From Phocaeicola coprophilus (lineage in GTDB: Bacteria > Bacteroidota > Bacteroidia > Bacteroidales > Bacteroidaceae), in contig JACJJM010000009.1 of assembly GCA_016900015.1 (NCBI GenBank), forward strand, positions 57,526-121,525: a stretch of DNA of 64,000 nt, given 5' to 3'. Each line of letters starts with the position of its first letter. Position 1 is the first letter of the stretch. Below the pieces are notes generated by a model that was not told the DNA's origin, ran no database searches, and worked only from the letters and a program-made list of their open reading frames with translations. Positions 23,249 through 32,025 of the stretch are shown here, one piece after another. The position numbers were made by a program, and so were the translations under genes.

Positions 23249-24283
23249 TTAGTAGTTTACTTCGCATTCGACGTTCAGTCCGGCACGCAGTTTCTGCATG
23301 GCTTCCCCGGCGTTGTCCTCCGTGAAAACAATCTTCACGGGCACACGTTGTTCCACCTTCACGAAATTGCCGGCCGAATTGTCTTGCGGCACGAGGGCAT
23401 ACTGTGCGCCTGTGGCTTTCGACAGGGCTTGCACTTTTCCCCGGTAGGTCACTCCCGGGATGGCGTCGACGGAGATGTCCACCGGCATGCCTTCGGCGAT
23501 ATAGGCCGTCTGCGTCTCCTTGTAGTTGGCGATGACCCACACCTCGTTGTCGTCCACGACCGAGAGCAGTGTCTGTCCCGGTTGCACCAGTTGCCCTTCC
23601 TGAAGCGTCTTGCGCGAAGTCACGCCGTCGCACGGAGCTGTAATGACTGTATATGACAGGTTGAGCCGGGCCAGGTCGAGCGCTGCTTCGGCCACGGCAA
23701 TGGCCGCTTCGCTCTGGTCCATGCGCTGGGTCTGCTCCTGCTTGACAAGCGCAGTGGATTGTTTCTGGCGCACGAGGCGTTCGTATTGGGCTTTCAGGGC
23801 TTCGTAGTTCGTACGCACGTTGTCAAACTGTTGCGGTGTGACGGCATTTTTCCGGATGAGTGCTTCGTAGCGATGGTAGTCCTTTTCGGCGTTCAGCAAG
23901 CGGATGTGTACCTCCTCGATGCCGGCGTCGGACACGGAAAGGTCATTGCTGGTGGTCGAGATGCTCGTCCCGAGGGCGGTCTTTCCGGCCGACGCGCTCA
24001 GGCGGTTGGCTTCGGCTTGCGCCAGATGCAGGCGGAACTCTGCATCTTCCAGGATGACGAGCGTGTCTCCCTTGTGCACATGCTGGTATTCCTCGAAGCA
24101 GACCTTCTTGACAAATCCCTGCACGCGGCTGTTGACAGGTACGATGAGCCGGCGCACTTGTGCGTTGTCCGTATATTCCACGCTTCCCAGGTGGATGAAG
24201 CGTGAACACACCCAGGAGAGGCCCAAGGCGATGATGGCGATGATGATGGTGTTGATGGTGATTTTCTTTGCTTTTCTGTTCAT
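23249..24283 (-). CDS. HlyD/EmrA-family membrane fusion protein
   Basis: This 344-aa periplasmic adaptor is anchored by one N-terminal helix (about 11-28: INTIIIAIIALGLSWVC). The lipoyl/barrel-sandwich halves are visible as VPVNSRVQGFVKKVCFEEYQHVHKGDTLVILED (split around residues 48-80) and YTVITAPCDGVTSRKTLQEG. Between them is a long coiled coil (about 85-200), and the C-terminal beta-barrel includes VWVIANYKETQ. It links the MFS pump to the TolC-like channel. It lies 10 bp upstream of the MFS gene and 12 bp after the channel gene, a tight operon. Confidence 0.93.
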   Translation of the reverse strand: MNRKAKKITINTIIIAIIALGLSWVCSRFIHLGSVEYTDNAQVRRLIVPVNSRVQGFVKKVCFEEYQHVHKGDTLVILEDAEFRLHLAQAEANRLSASAGKTALGTSISTTSNDLSVSDAGIEEVHIRLLNAEKDYHRYEALIRKNAVTPQQFDNVRTNYEALKAQYERLVRQKQSTALVKQEQTQRMDQSEAAIAVAEAALDLARLNLSYTVITAPCDGVTSRKTLQEGQLVQPGQTLLSVVDDNEVWVIANYKETQTAYIAEGMPVDISVDAIPGVTYRGKVQALSKATGAQYALVPQDNSAGNFVKVEQRVPVKIVFTEDNAGEAMQKLRAGLNVECEVNY

Positions 24284-24295
24284 AATGTCTGAGAG

Positions 24296-25615
24296 TTAGA
24301 GGGTTCCTGAAAGGTAGTGTAGTTTATAATAGTGGTATAGGATATTGATGCGGGCATTGGAACGTTCCACTTCGGCCTGAAGGCAGGCGTTGGAGGCGTC
24401 GAGCATGTCGGTCACGAGGGCCAGTTCGTTGGTGTAACGGTGGAATATGACAGCATAGTTTTCGCGTGCCAGTTCCACGCTTTTCTCCTGTGTATGCAGT
24501 TGTTCGAAAGCCTCGAGGTAGCGGATGTAGCCTTCATGTACGGCCAGGCCTATCTGTTCGCGTGCGTTGTCTGCCGTTTCGAGGCTGCGCCGGGTGGCCA
24601 GTTGTTGGCGGTGGACAGCCTTGGGTGTCTTGAACAGCGATGAAATGTTATACTTCACCCCTACACCCACATACCAGTAGTTGAAGTTTCGGTCTATAGG
24701 CGGCACTTCGATGGTGATGGGGCCGTCAAAGTGATTGGCAGCCACAAAAGCGATTTGTGGCCGGCGTTCGGCACGGGTGATTTTCTCTTGCTGACGGTTC
24801 ATTTGCACGCTCAGGTCTGTCTGTTGCAGTTCGGGCGAGTTGCTTAGGGCCGTGTTTTGCCAATAGTCTTGCCCGTCCTTGGGCATCACTTGTGTCAGCA
24901 GGGTGGTGTCAGGCAGGATGATGGTCCCTTCAGGCATTCCCAGCGTGGTGGCCAAGTCTTGTCGTAGGATGGTGAGTGTATTGGCAATTTGCGTACGCAC
25001 CAGTTCCAACTGTGCGAGCAGTAGTTCGTAGCGGGTTACGTCGTTTTTCAGCATGATACCTTCCGCACTGCGGGCACGCATGTCTTCAAGTACCTGCCGG
25101 GTGCGGGCGATGTGTTGTTCATAGACACTGAGTAGGTTTTGTTGCTTGAACAAGTCCAAGTAATAGCCCAGCACGAGGAAATGCACCTTGTTCCGGTCTT
25201 TGGCCAGTGCCAGCCGGGCCTGTTCGGCTTGCAATTTGCTGAGCTTGATGCCGCCCGAGATGGCTCCTCCGGCATAAATCACTTGCGACACTTCGAGGGC
25301 GAAATTGTTTCCCCAGTGTGGTATGGGAGCTTTGATGCCGCTACTTAAATCGCGCTCGATGAGGCAACCGTTGCCTAAGAAACTGGCAGAGATGGAAGCG
25401 TTGATGTCGGGTAGCTGTGCTTGCCGTGCCACTTTGATGGCTTGTTCCGACTCGTTGATGGCCGTTGTGGCGGGACGTAGAGATTTGCTGTTCTGGTCAG
25501 CGAGTGCAAAGAGTTGGTCAAGTGTCAACACTTGACGGCTGTTTTCCTGGGCACATAGGCCCTGTGGACATAGCATTGCCATGAGGCATGCTATGAGCAA
25601 CGCGAGTTTGTTCAT
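24296..25615 (-). CDS. TolC-family outer-membrane efflux protein
   Basis: The protein is about 439 aa from the ATG at 25615. That start gives a clean signal peptide, MNKLALLIACLMAMLCPQG, ending LCAQ; the frame extends upstream to 25681 but without a signal-like sequence. Two long helical repeats are seen (LTLDQLFALADQNSKSL and the C-terminal half with LELARENYAVIFHRY-like text), as in OEP/TolC channels, which trimerise into an outer-membrane and periplasmic tunnel. It is the first gene of the three-gene export operon, preceded by a long leader with a small ORF and an operator-like dyad. Confidence 0.9.
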   Translation of the reverse strand: MNKLALLIACLMAMLCPQGLCAQENSRQVLTLDQLFALADQNSKSLRPATTAINESEQAIKVARQAQLPDINASISASFLGNGCLIERDLSSGIKAPIPHWGNNFALEVSQVIYAGGAISGGIKLSKLQAEQARLALAKDRNKVHFLVLGYYLDLFKQQNLLSVYEQHIARTRQVLEDMRARSAEGIMLKNDVTRYELLLAQLELVRTQIANTLTILRQDLATTLGMPEGTIILPDTTLLTQVMPKDGQDYWQNTALSNSPELQQTDLSVQMNRQQEKITRAERRPQIAFVAANHFDGPITIEVPPIDRNFNYWYVGVGVKYNISSLFKTPKAVHRQQLATRRSLETADNAREQIGLAVHEGYIRYLEAFEQLHTQEKSVELARENYAVIFHRYTNELALVTDMLDASNACLQAEVERSNARINILYHYYKLHYLSGTL

Positions 25616-25735
25616 AATGGGAATAAGAAGTTTGTGATATACAAAAGCGCTCCATGCTCTTTTCTGGCGTGAAGAGAGCATCAGGCAGTTAAAAACATGC
25701 TGTAAACGGGACGGTCGATGACTACAAAAGGATGT

Positions 25736-25825
25736 TTATTCTTCTCCCCAATCATGATAGGAGTGAATACGCTTGTAGAAGTCTGTACGAGGGGTAAAGG
25801 GTGATAATAGGTCTGTCTGTTTCAT
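25736..25825 (-). CDS. 29-codon leader ORF of the efflux operon
   Basis: An ATG-to-TAA ORF of 29 codons lies between the operon promoter and the TolC gene. It begins MKQTDLLSPFTPRTDFYKR and ends DWGEE. It is read in the same direction and would be the first translated frame on the mRNA. Further downstream in the leader, a stem ATGCTCT/AGAGCAT-like pairing lies around 25650-25680. It could be a regulatory leader peptide, a small protein or a chance ORF; there is no recognisable domain. Confidence 0.4.
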   Translation of the reverse strand: MKQTDLLSPFTPRTDFYKRIHSYHDWGEE

Positions 25826-25832
25826 AACATCG

Positions 25833-25849
25833 TGAGGCATTATACCTCA
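25833..25849 (-). promoter_or_regulatory. Operator-like dyad TGAGGyAT-n-ATrCCTCA
   Basis: A 17-bp dyad with 7 of 8 positions paired lies about 10 bp downstream of the -7 box of the efflux operon. A repressor bound here would stop early elongation or initiation. No regulator gene is adjacent. Confidence 0.45.
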
Positions 25850-25858
25850 ATCCGGGCG

Positions 25859-25866
25859 CAAAAGTA
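25859..25866 (-). promoter_or_regulatory. -7 promoter box for the efflux operon
   Basis: The minus strand reads TACTTTTG. The leader to the TolC ATG at 25615 would be about 240 nt, long for this genome, where other boxes sit 20-50 bp from the start. Confidence 0.5.
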
Positions 25867-25969
25867 GAGAAAAAAGGCTTCGCTTGTAACCTCGTGAAAG
25901 AGTTAATAAACCGTAAAAGGATGCGGAAGGATGTCCATGTAACGCCCTATACGTCTGCCTGGAATACAG

Positions 25970-26017
25970 AAACGACACGAAGCGTACAGCCTATGCGCCG
26001 TACACTCCGTGTCGTTT
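25970..26017 (-). terminator. Hairpin downstream of the YfhO-like gene
   Basis: 18-bp arms (25970-25987 and 26000-26017) pair with two mismatches, 33 bp beyond the stop codon of the YfhO-like gene. Confidence 0.6.
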
Positions 26018-26050
26018 GTGTATATGAAATGATGGAGTGGAAACTCCCGG

Positions 26051-28573
26051 TCAGCCCTTGGGTTGACGTGGCCGGCGTATGTGTAGCACAATGCCAGCGA
26101 GGATTCCCACCAGCAACAAGGCCAAAGCAATGTAGGCAATGGTCTCTGTGGTGTGGAGCGAGACGGGGTCAAAGGTCATGACGACCTCGTGTTTGCCGGC
26201 AGGCATCTGGAGAGCCCGCAGGATGTAGTCGGCCCGTCCGATTTCGACTTCCCGTCCGTCAATGAAGGCTTGCCAGCCCGGATAGTAGATTTCCGAGAAC
26301 ACTACGACGCCGCCTTTCGGAGAGTTGACTTCATAGGTCAGGCGATTGGCGTCATACGTCTTCATTACGGCAGTGCAGGTGGAGTCGACGGCTTGTGCCT
26401 GGCCCACGATGGCGGTGAAACGGCTGTCCACCACGGCTGTGTGGCGCGGGTCGATGTGGTGCAGGGCGTCTATTTCTTCATTGGCGTTGGCTGCCTCCTG
26501 TATGTCACTGACAAACCAGGCATTGCCGAAAGCATACGGGTTCTGCAAGGGGAAGGTTTGTCCGTCAGCACCGGGGAGGATGAACCAGCGTGTGTTCAGC
26601 ATGTTGATGACGGGGAAGACGGAGTCGTTCACCTGTGTCATGTCGCCTCCGGCCGTGGCCACTTCCTTATAGAGTGCCTGCATCTCGGGCGCGATGTGCT
26701 CTTCAATCATTTCCTGGTAGCGGCGCAGCTTGGCTGCGTTGTAGCCACCGATGCTCTTGTGGAAGTAGGACGTCTCGTTCTCGTTGAACGTGTTGGTCGC
26801 GAGGTTCAGCACGCGGTAGTCGAGTGCTTTGTCTTCCAATATCACCTTGTCGGCAGGTGAAGGTTGGAAGAGCTTTTCGCGGGCCACACTCTGCTTCTCC
26901 ACATACATCTCGTCGCACAGGTAGCGTTTGTCCACCGACCAGAGGTCGATGAGACACAGCACGGCTACGAGTCCCAGCGTGGCTTTGGCCTTCAGGCGGC
27001 CCATGGCGAAGAACAGCAGGAGCAGCGTGCCGATGAGCACGACGAAGAAACTGCGCCAGGCATCCGCCGTGAACATGGCCACACGCATGTCGGTCAAGTT
27101 GGAGATGATGGGGGCTACGTATTCAGACGGCAGGCTGCTTTGCAGCGCGCCCATCTCGGCCGAAGAGATGAATGACGAGAAAAAGACCGTAGGCATAATG
27201 GCAAAAAGGAACGCCACGCCACCGGTCAGCAGGAAGCTGGCAACGAACGGTTTGAACTGTTCGCGGATGAGCTGTGGGCGAAGGAATATCTCGCGCAGCG
27301 CCATCATGGCCAGCAGAGGGATGGTGAATTCGGCAATGACCAGTATGGAAGCCACTGTACGGAACTTGGAATACATGGGCACATAGTCGATGAAGAAATC
27401 CGTGAAGCCCATGAAGTTCTTGCCCCAAGACAGGAGGATGGAGAGCACGGTGGCGGCCACCAGTGCCCACTTCATCGGGCCTTTCACGATGAAACATCCC
27501 AGCACGAAGAGCATCAGCACGAACGCTCCCACATAAACAGGGCCTGACGTGCCGGGCTGTTCGCCCCAGTATTGCGTCAGCTGGCTGTAGAGAGGGGCAA
27601 ACTGCGGGTCGGCCTTTTCCATCGCCGTCGCGTTGTCGCTCATCAGCATGGGCTTGTCGCCGCGGTTGGAAGCTCCGCCTTTCACATTGGGCACGAGCAG
27701 CGACCACGTCTCCCCGATGCCGTAGCTCCAGGCCGTGATGTAGTCGCGTTCCAGTCCGCTGTCGGTCTGGTTGCCGTCGTCAGCCTTCACCAGTTCGCTC
27801 TTGCCGCGCATGGACTCCTTGCTGTACTGCCAGGTGTGGTAGAGGTTGGAGAGGTTGACACAGGCTCCGATGGCAGCGGCCACGACGAGCGTGCACGTGG
27901 CTTTCACGAAGCGCGGCATTTCTTTTTTCTTCCAGGCATCCACGCCGAAGGCAATGGCCATGAAGAGCATGACGAAGCAGAAGTAATAGCTCATCTGGAT
28001 GTGGTTCGACTGGATTTGCAAGGCAAGGAAGAGGGCTGTCACGATGCCGCCCCACAGATACTTCCCGCGGTAGGCCAGGACGATGCCCGCGATGGTGGGC
28101 GGGATGTAGGCCAGCGTGACGAACTTCCAGATATGCCCGGCGGCGATGATGATGAAGTAGTAGGACGAGAAAGCCCACAGCATAGCACCCAACGCAGCCA
28201 TCCACACGCGGAAGTCGAAGGCCCGCAGCAGGATGTAGAAGCCCAGCAGCATGATGAACACCAGCCATACGCTGCCCGGCAGATAGAGATGATAGATGTC
28301 GCCGATGGTCTTCAGCAGGTCGGTCGAGTCGTAGCTCGGCGCCATCTGATAGGTGGGCATACCGCCGAAGAGAGCATTTGTCCAGCGTGTGCGTTCGCCT
28401 GTGCGTTGCTGGTATTCCTGCATCTCGACACCTGAACCTATGCCGGCGACAGCGTCATGCTGGGCAAGCACGCGTCCTTCAAGCGCAGCCGGAAAGAAGT
28501 AGGCCAGGGAGAGGAGCACGAAGGCCACTACGGCCAGCAGGTCCGGCAAGATAAGTTTGATATGTTTGTTCAT
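26051..28573 (-). CDS. YfhO-family polytopic membrane protein
   Basis: The protein is about 840 aa from the ATG at 28573 (MNKHIKLILPDLL). The frame opens 23 codons earlier, but that part is encoded by an intergenic repeat. It has at least ten membrane helices in the first 570 residues, such as DLLAVVAFVLLSLAYFFPAAL and a large loop with a TRWTNALFGGMPTYQ motif. A soluble C-terminal domain and a last helix (TIAYIALALLLVGILAG) follow. The architecture resembles GT-C-fold glycosyltransferases and YfhO, which in Gram-positives is linked to glycosylation of cell-surface polymers. The role in Bacteroidetes is not established here. It lies downstream of ahcY, on the same strand. Confidence 0.8.
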   Translation of the reverse strand: MNKHIKLILPDLLAVVAFVLLSLAYFFPAALEGRVLAQHDAVAGIGSGVEMQEYQQRTGERTRWTNALFGGMPTYQMAPSYDSTDLLKTIGDIYHLYLPGSVWLVFIMLLGFYILLRAFDFRVWMAALGAMLWAFSSYYFIIIAAGHIWKFVTLAYIPPTIAGIVLAYRGKYLWGGIVTALFLALQIQSNHIQMSYYFCFVMLFMAIAFGVDAWKKKEMPRFVKATCTLVVAAAIGACVNLSNLYHTWQYSKESMRGKSELVKADDGNQTDSGLERDYITAWSYGIGETWSLLVPNVKGGASNRGDKPMLMSDNATAMEKADPQFAPLYSQLTQYWGEQPGTSGPVYVGAFVLMLFVLGCFIVKGPMKWALVAATVLSILLSWGKNFMGFTDFFIDYVPMYSKFRTVASILVIAEFTIPLLAMMALREIFLRPQLIREQFKPFVASFLLTGGVAFLFAIMPTVFFSSFISSAEMGALQSSLPSEYVAPIISNLTDMRVAMFTADAWRSFFVVLIGTLLLLFFAMGRLKAKATLGLVAVLCLIDLWSVDKRYLCDEMYVEKQSVAREKLFQPSPADKVILEDKALDYRVLNLATNTFNENETSYFHKSIGGYNAAKLRRYQEMIEEHIAPEMQALYKEVATAGGDMTQVNDSVFPVINMLNTRWFILPGADGQTFPLQNPYAFGNAWFVSDIQEAANANEEIDALHHIDPRHTAVVDSRFTAIVGQAQAVDSTCTAVMKTYDANRLTYEVNSPKGGVVVFSEIYYPGWQAFIDGREVEIGRADYILRALQMPAGKHEVVMTFDPVSLHTTETIAYIALALLLVGILAGIVLHIRRPRQPKG

Positions 28574-28595
28574 AGTGAAATTGAGAATGGCATTA

Positions 28596-28674
28596 GACAA
28601 TGGATAATTGACAATGGACAATTGACAATTACGATGCCGCATGGCTAATTGTCAATTATCAATTATCCATTGTC
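28596..28674. repeat. AATTGTCAATT-type inverted repeat
   Basis: Left arm 28596-28631 and right arm 28646-28674 consist of alternating TTGACAATGGA/TCCATTGTCAA words that can fold into a long AT-rich stem. They sit between ahcY and the YfhO-like gene. Similar words are common in Bacteroidales intergenic regions. Confidence 0.6.
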
Positions 28675-28681
28675 AATTAAA

Positions 28682-30100
28682 TTAATATCTGTAATGCTCT
28701 GCCTTGTAAGGCCCGTCGACCGGCACGCCGATGTAGGCAGCCTGGGCAGGGGTCAGCTTGGAGAGGTGTACGCCGATGCGCTCCAGGTGCAAGCGAGCGA
28801 CTTCCTCGTCGAGTTTCTTCGGAAGACGGTAGACATCAATCGGATACGCGTTGTTGAACAACTCGATTTGCGCCAGCGTCTGGTTGGTGAAGGAGTTGCT
28901 CATCACGAACGAAGGATGGCCGGTCGCACAACCGAGGTTGACCAGACGGCCGTCGGCCAGCAGGATGACGGAGTGCCCGTCGGGGAAATAGTAACGGTCG
29001 ACTTGCGGCTTCACGTTCACGCGGCGGATGCCGGGATAGTGCTTGAGGGCGTCGACCTGGATTTCGTTGTCGAAGTGTCCGATGTTGCAGACGATGGCCT
29101 GGTCAGGCATTTGTTCCATGTGGTCGATGCGGATGATGTCGATGTTGCCTGTCGTGGTGACGAAGATGTTGCCCTGCGTGCAGGCCTCTTCCATCGTCAC
29201 GACCTGGAAACCTTCCATCGCTGCCTGGAGGGCACAGATGGGGTCGACTTCGGTCACGAGCACACGTGCTCCGTAAGAGCGCATCGAGTGTGCGCAGCCT
29301 TTGCCCACGTCGCCGTAACCGGCCACGACTACCACCTTGCCGGCAATCATTACGTCCGTCGCGCGCTTGATGCCGTCGGCCAGCGACTCGCGGCAGCCGT
29401 AGAGGTTGTCAAACTTGCTTTTTGTCACGGAGTCATTCACGTTGAATGCCGGGAAGAGCAGCTTGCCCTCTTCCTTCATCTGGTAGAGACGGTGTACGCC
29501 TGTGGTCGTCTCTTCCGACACGCCGCGCACTTCAGCAGCTACCGTTTGCCAGTAGCCCGGGCGTTCGGCCAGCACACGCTTGAGGATGGCGAAAAGTTCG
29601 ATTTCGTCTTCGGCATGGCTCTCGACGTCGAGTGCTGAAGCATCCTTTTCAGCTTCCACGCCCTTGTGAATCATCAGTGTGGCGTCACCTCCGTCGTCTA
29701 CGATCATGTTCGGGCCTTTCCCTCCGGGGAAATTCATTGCCTGGAGCGTGCACCACCAGTAGTCGGCCAGCGTCTCGCCTTTCCAGGCGAACACCGGTAC
29801 GCCCATTTCGGCGATGGCTGCGGCGGCGTGGTCTTGTGTGGAGTAGATGTTGCAGGACGCCCAGCGCACTTCAGCTCCCAGTGCCACGAGCGTTTTTATC
29901 AGGACGGCCGTCTGGATGGTCATGTGCAACGAGCCCATCACGCGTGCGCCTTTCAGAGGTTTCGTCTCACCGTATTTTTCACGCAGGGCCATCAGACCCG
30001 GCATTTCTTTTTCGGCCATGTCGATTTCCTGGCGGCCAAACTCAGCCAGGGAGATGTCTGCCACTTTGTAGGGCAGTGTTGAAAACAATTCGTTTGCCAT
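28682..30100 (-). CDS. ahcY: S-adenosylhomocysteine hydrolase
   Basis: This 472-aa cytoplasmic enzyme converts S-adenosylhomocysteine to adenosine and homocysteine, using bound NAD+. Motifs are [16 protein letters not shown] near residue 56, [16 protein letters not shown], the NAD-binding [16 protein letters not shown], and the C-terminal [11 protein letters not shown] with the conserved Lys-x-x-x-Tyr-Arg-Tyr end. It recycles the product of methyltransferases. A TATCTTTG box at 30155-30162 (minus strand) precedes the start by about 55 bp. The enzyme is full length. Confidence 0.97.
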   Translation of the reverse strand: MANELFSTLPYKVADISLAEFGRQEIDMAEKEMPGLMALREKYGETKPLKGARVMGSLHMTIQTAVLIKTLVALGAEVRWASCNIYSTQDHAAAAIAEMGVPVFAWKGETLADYWWCTLQAMNFPGGKGPNMIVDDGGDATLMIHKGVEAEKDASALDVESHAEDEIELFAILKRVLAERPGYWQTVAAEVRGVSEETTTGVHRLYQMKEEGKLLFPAFNVNDSVTKSKFDNLYGCRESLADGIKRATDVMIAGKVVVVAGYGDVGKGCAHSMRSYGARVLVTEVDPICALQAAMEGFQVVTMEEACTQGNIFVTTTGNIDIIRIDHMEQMPDQAIVCNIGHFDNEIQVDALKHYPGIRRVNVKPQVDRYYFPDGHSVILLADGRLVNLGCATGHPSFVMSNSFTNQTLAQIELFNNAYPIDVYRLPKKLDEEVARLHLERIGVHLSKLTPAQAAYIGVPVDGPYKAEHYRY

Positions 30101-30154
30101 ATTCTGTTAGTTTATGATGATTGTCTGTGTGTGAATAGCAGTATTTCGGTGGCG

Positions 30155-30162
30155 CAAAGATA
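30155..30162 (-). promoter_or_regulatory. -7 promoter box for ahcY
   Basis: The minus strand reads TATCTTTG, 55 bp before the ahcY ATG. Confidence 0.55.
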
Positions 30163-30249
30163 CACAATATCATGCGACTTGGAAATACAGAAGCCTTAGG
30201 CTTAGCTATTTTTCAGAGCTTCGGTCGTCAGCCTTCCCGGCTGTCACGG

Positions 30250-30366
30250 GGCGGGGCCGGACAGGGCATAGAGAGGGGCTGACCACGGAAAGGAGTCCGC
30301 CCGAGAGCGGAATAGAGGGTGGCCGACCACGGAAAGGAGGGGAAGGTCGGGCGGAAAGGAGTCCGC
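30250..30366. repeat. CTTTCCG-family repeat cluster (copy c)
   Basis: GACCACGGAAAGGAG occurs twice and CGGAAAGGAGTCCGC occurs twice, interspersed with GAATAGAGGGTGGCC. This is the richest copy of the family in the window. It lies between ahcY and the Pho-like box. Confidence 0.6.
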
Positions 30367-30420
30367 TCATGCCTGCTGGCTGGATGCTCATTTTCAGCTT
30401 GTTGTATCTTCTCTGTGGCT

Positions 30421-30477
30421 ACTAACAGGATTGTAATGCAGATGTAACCCCGACGTAACGCCTAAGCACGTCCTTTG
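30421..30477 (+). promoter_or_regulatory. Pho-box-like array and promoter of the metallophosphoesterase
   Basis: ACTAAC (30421), TGTAAT (30432), TGTAAC (30443) and CGTAAC (30454) are spaced exactly 11 bp start to start. Ten bases then separate the last repeat from GTCCTTTG (30470-30477), a weak -7 box. Direct repeats at 11-bp pitch just upstream of a weak core promoter are how PhoB-type activators work in other bacteria. The same geometry occurs upstream of 42742. Confidence 0.6.
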
Positions 30478-30514
30478 CACCGAAAAAAACAACCAATCCA
30501 TAAAACTATAAACA

Positions 30515-31960
30515 ATGAACAAACAAACGATTGTCAAATCATTCGCTTTCGGCCTGGCCTTCTTCAGCCTGTGCCTCGAAGCATCTGCACAAACATCTCT
30601 ATTTGACTTCACGGGAAAAGTGGTCGACCAGTCAGGACGGGGCATTGCCGGCGTCGTGGTGAACGACGGTGTGCATTTCACCCGTACAGACCGTCAGGGT
30701 GCGTGGAAACTTTCGTCCGACACGGTCGTAAGCAAGTTTGTCAGCATTTCCACTCCCTCGGCCTATCAGTTGCCACAACATGAAGGCTTGGCCGACGGGT
30801 TTTATGTTTCCGTGGGACAACTGGTTGCCAAGGGCAACAAGCATGACTTCACGTTGGAGAAGCGTGCCGATGCGAAAGACAGCTTTTACTACATCGCCAT
30901 CTCAGACCCGCAGGTGCGCAATGCCGCCGAGATGAAGCGCTGGCGTCAGGAAGCCGTGCCCGACATCTGCGAAACCATCGACTCGCTGAAGCAAAGCCGT
31001 GAGGTGGTGGCCATGACCTTGGGCGACCTGGTGTTTGACAACATGGGGCTTTATCCTGAATACAAGGAATCGGTGAAAAACACGGGTGCGACGTTCTTCC
31101 AGTGTATCGGCAACCACGACTTCGACCTGCGCTATCAGGACTTGCACAACATGGAGGCCGGCACGCCGGTGTATGGTGAAATCAACTATTACGGCTATTT
31201 CGGCCCGACGGATTATTCCTTCAACATCGGCCGCGCGCACATCGTGACGATGAAGAATCTCAATTATGTCAGCAACAAGAAATATATCGAGGCGCTCACC
31301 GGCGCACAGCTCGCATGGCTTAAAAAGGACCTGAGCTATGTGCCCAAAGGCAGTCTGGTCATCCTCAACATGCATGCCGCTTCGTGGAACAAGAACGGGA
31401 AGGATGGCAACATCCGTAATGCGGCAGCCTTGCAAGAGGTGTTGAAGGACTACAACGTGCATGTGTTCTGCGGTCATACTCATTTCTTGCAGAACAACGA
31501 AGTCACCCCGACGCTCTATGAACACAACATCGGTGCTGCCTGTGGTGCATGGTGGGCCGGATGGGTCAACCAATGCGGTGCGCCGAACGGCTACATCGTG
31601 GTCGATGTCGACGGTGACAACTTGAAGTGGCACTATAAAGGCACACGCCGCGATTTCTCTTACCAGTTCCGCCTCTACAATAAAGGTGAGTTCCCGACGC
31701 AGAGCAGCTTCGTGGTGGCCAATGTATGGGATTGGGACAGTGCATGGCGTGTGGTGTGGTATCAGGATGGAAAGCTCATGGGCGACATGGAGCAGTTTGT
31801 CGACCGCGATGCCGAGCGTGCGTCGCAGGTGAAGAACATCGCCAAAGTGCCCCTGACCGGTCACCTCTTCCGTGCTATGCCGGCCGATGGTGCCAAGGAA
31901 ATCAAAGTGGAGGCGACCAACCGCTTCGGGGAAGTCTTCACGCAGGTGATTAAGTTGTAA
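30515..31960 (+). CDS. Secreted calcineurin-like metallophosphoesterase
   Basis: This 481-aa exported protein has a signal peptide (about 1-25, ending EASA). An N-terminal beta-sandwich (about 30-117: FTGKVVDQSGRGIAGVVVND) is followed by a metallophosphoesterase domain. Metal-binding motifs are SDPQV (Asp131), GDL (170-172), GNHD (199-202), NMHAASW and GHTH (about 319-322), so both metal sites look complete. A C-terminal beta domain (about 390-481) ends AMPADGAKEIKVEATNRFGEVF. It should hydrolyse phosphoesters outside the cytoplasm. The Pho-box-like array upstream suggests induction by phosphate limitation. A terminator follows. Confidence 0.9.
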   Translation: MNKQTIVKSFAFGLAFFSLCLEASAQTSLFDFTGKVVDQSGRGIAGVVVNDGVHFTRTDRQGAWKLSSDTVVSKFVSISTPSAYQLPQHEGLADGFYVSVGQLVAKGNKHDFTLEKRADAKDSFYYIAISDPQVRNAAEMKRWRQEAVPDICETIDSLKQSREVVAMTLGDLVFDNMGLYPEYKESVKNTGATFFQCIGNHDFDLRYQDLHNMEAGTPVYGEINYYGYFGPTDYSFNIGRAHIVTMKNLNYVSNKKYIEALTGAQLAWLKKDLSYVPKGSLVILNMHAASWNKNGKDGNIRNAAALQEVLKDYNVHVFCGHTHFLQNNEVTPTLYEHNIGAACGAWWAGWVNQCGAPNGYIVVDVDGDNLKWHYKGTRRDFSYQFRLYNKGEFPTQSSFVVANVWDWDSAWRVVWYQDGKLMGDMEQFVDRDAERASQVKNIAKVPLTGHLFRAMPADGAKEIKVEATNRFGEVFTQVIKL

Positions 31961-31986
31961 ACATACCCTACACCCCGACTCAGCAG

Positions 31987-32023
31987 CCCCTCCCCGACCT
32001 TCTTCCAAAGGGGAGGGGTTTTT
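31987..32023 (+). terminator. Terminator after the metallophosphoesterase
   Basis: CCCCTCCCC pairs with GGGGAGGGG across a 14-nt loop, followed by five T residues. It also separates the convergent pyrD. Confidence 0.85.
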
Positions 32024-32025
32024 GC

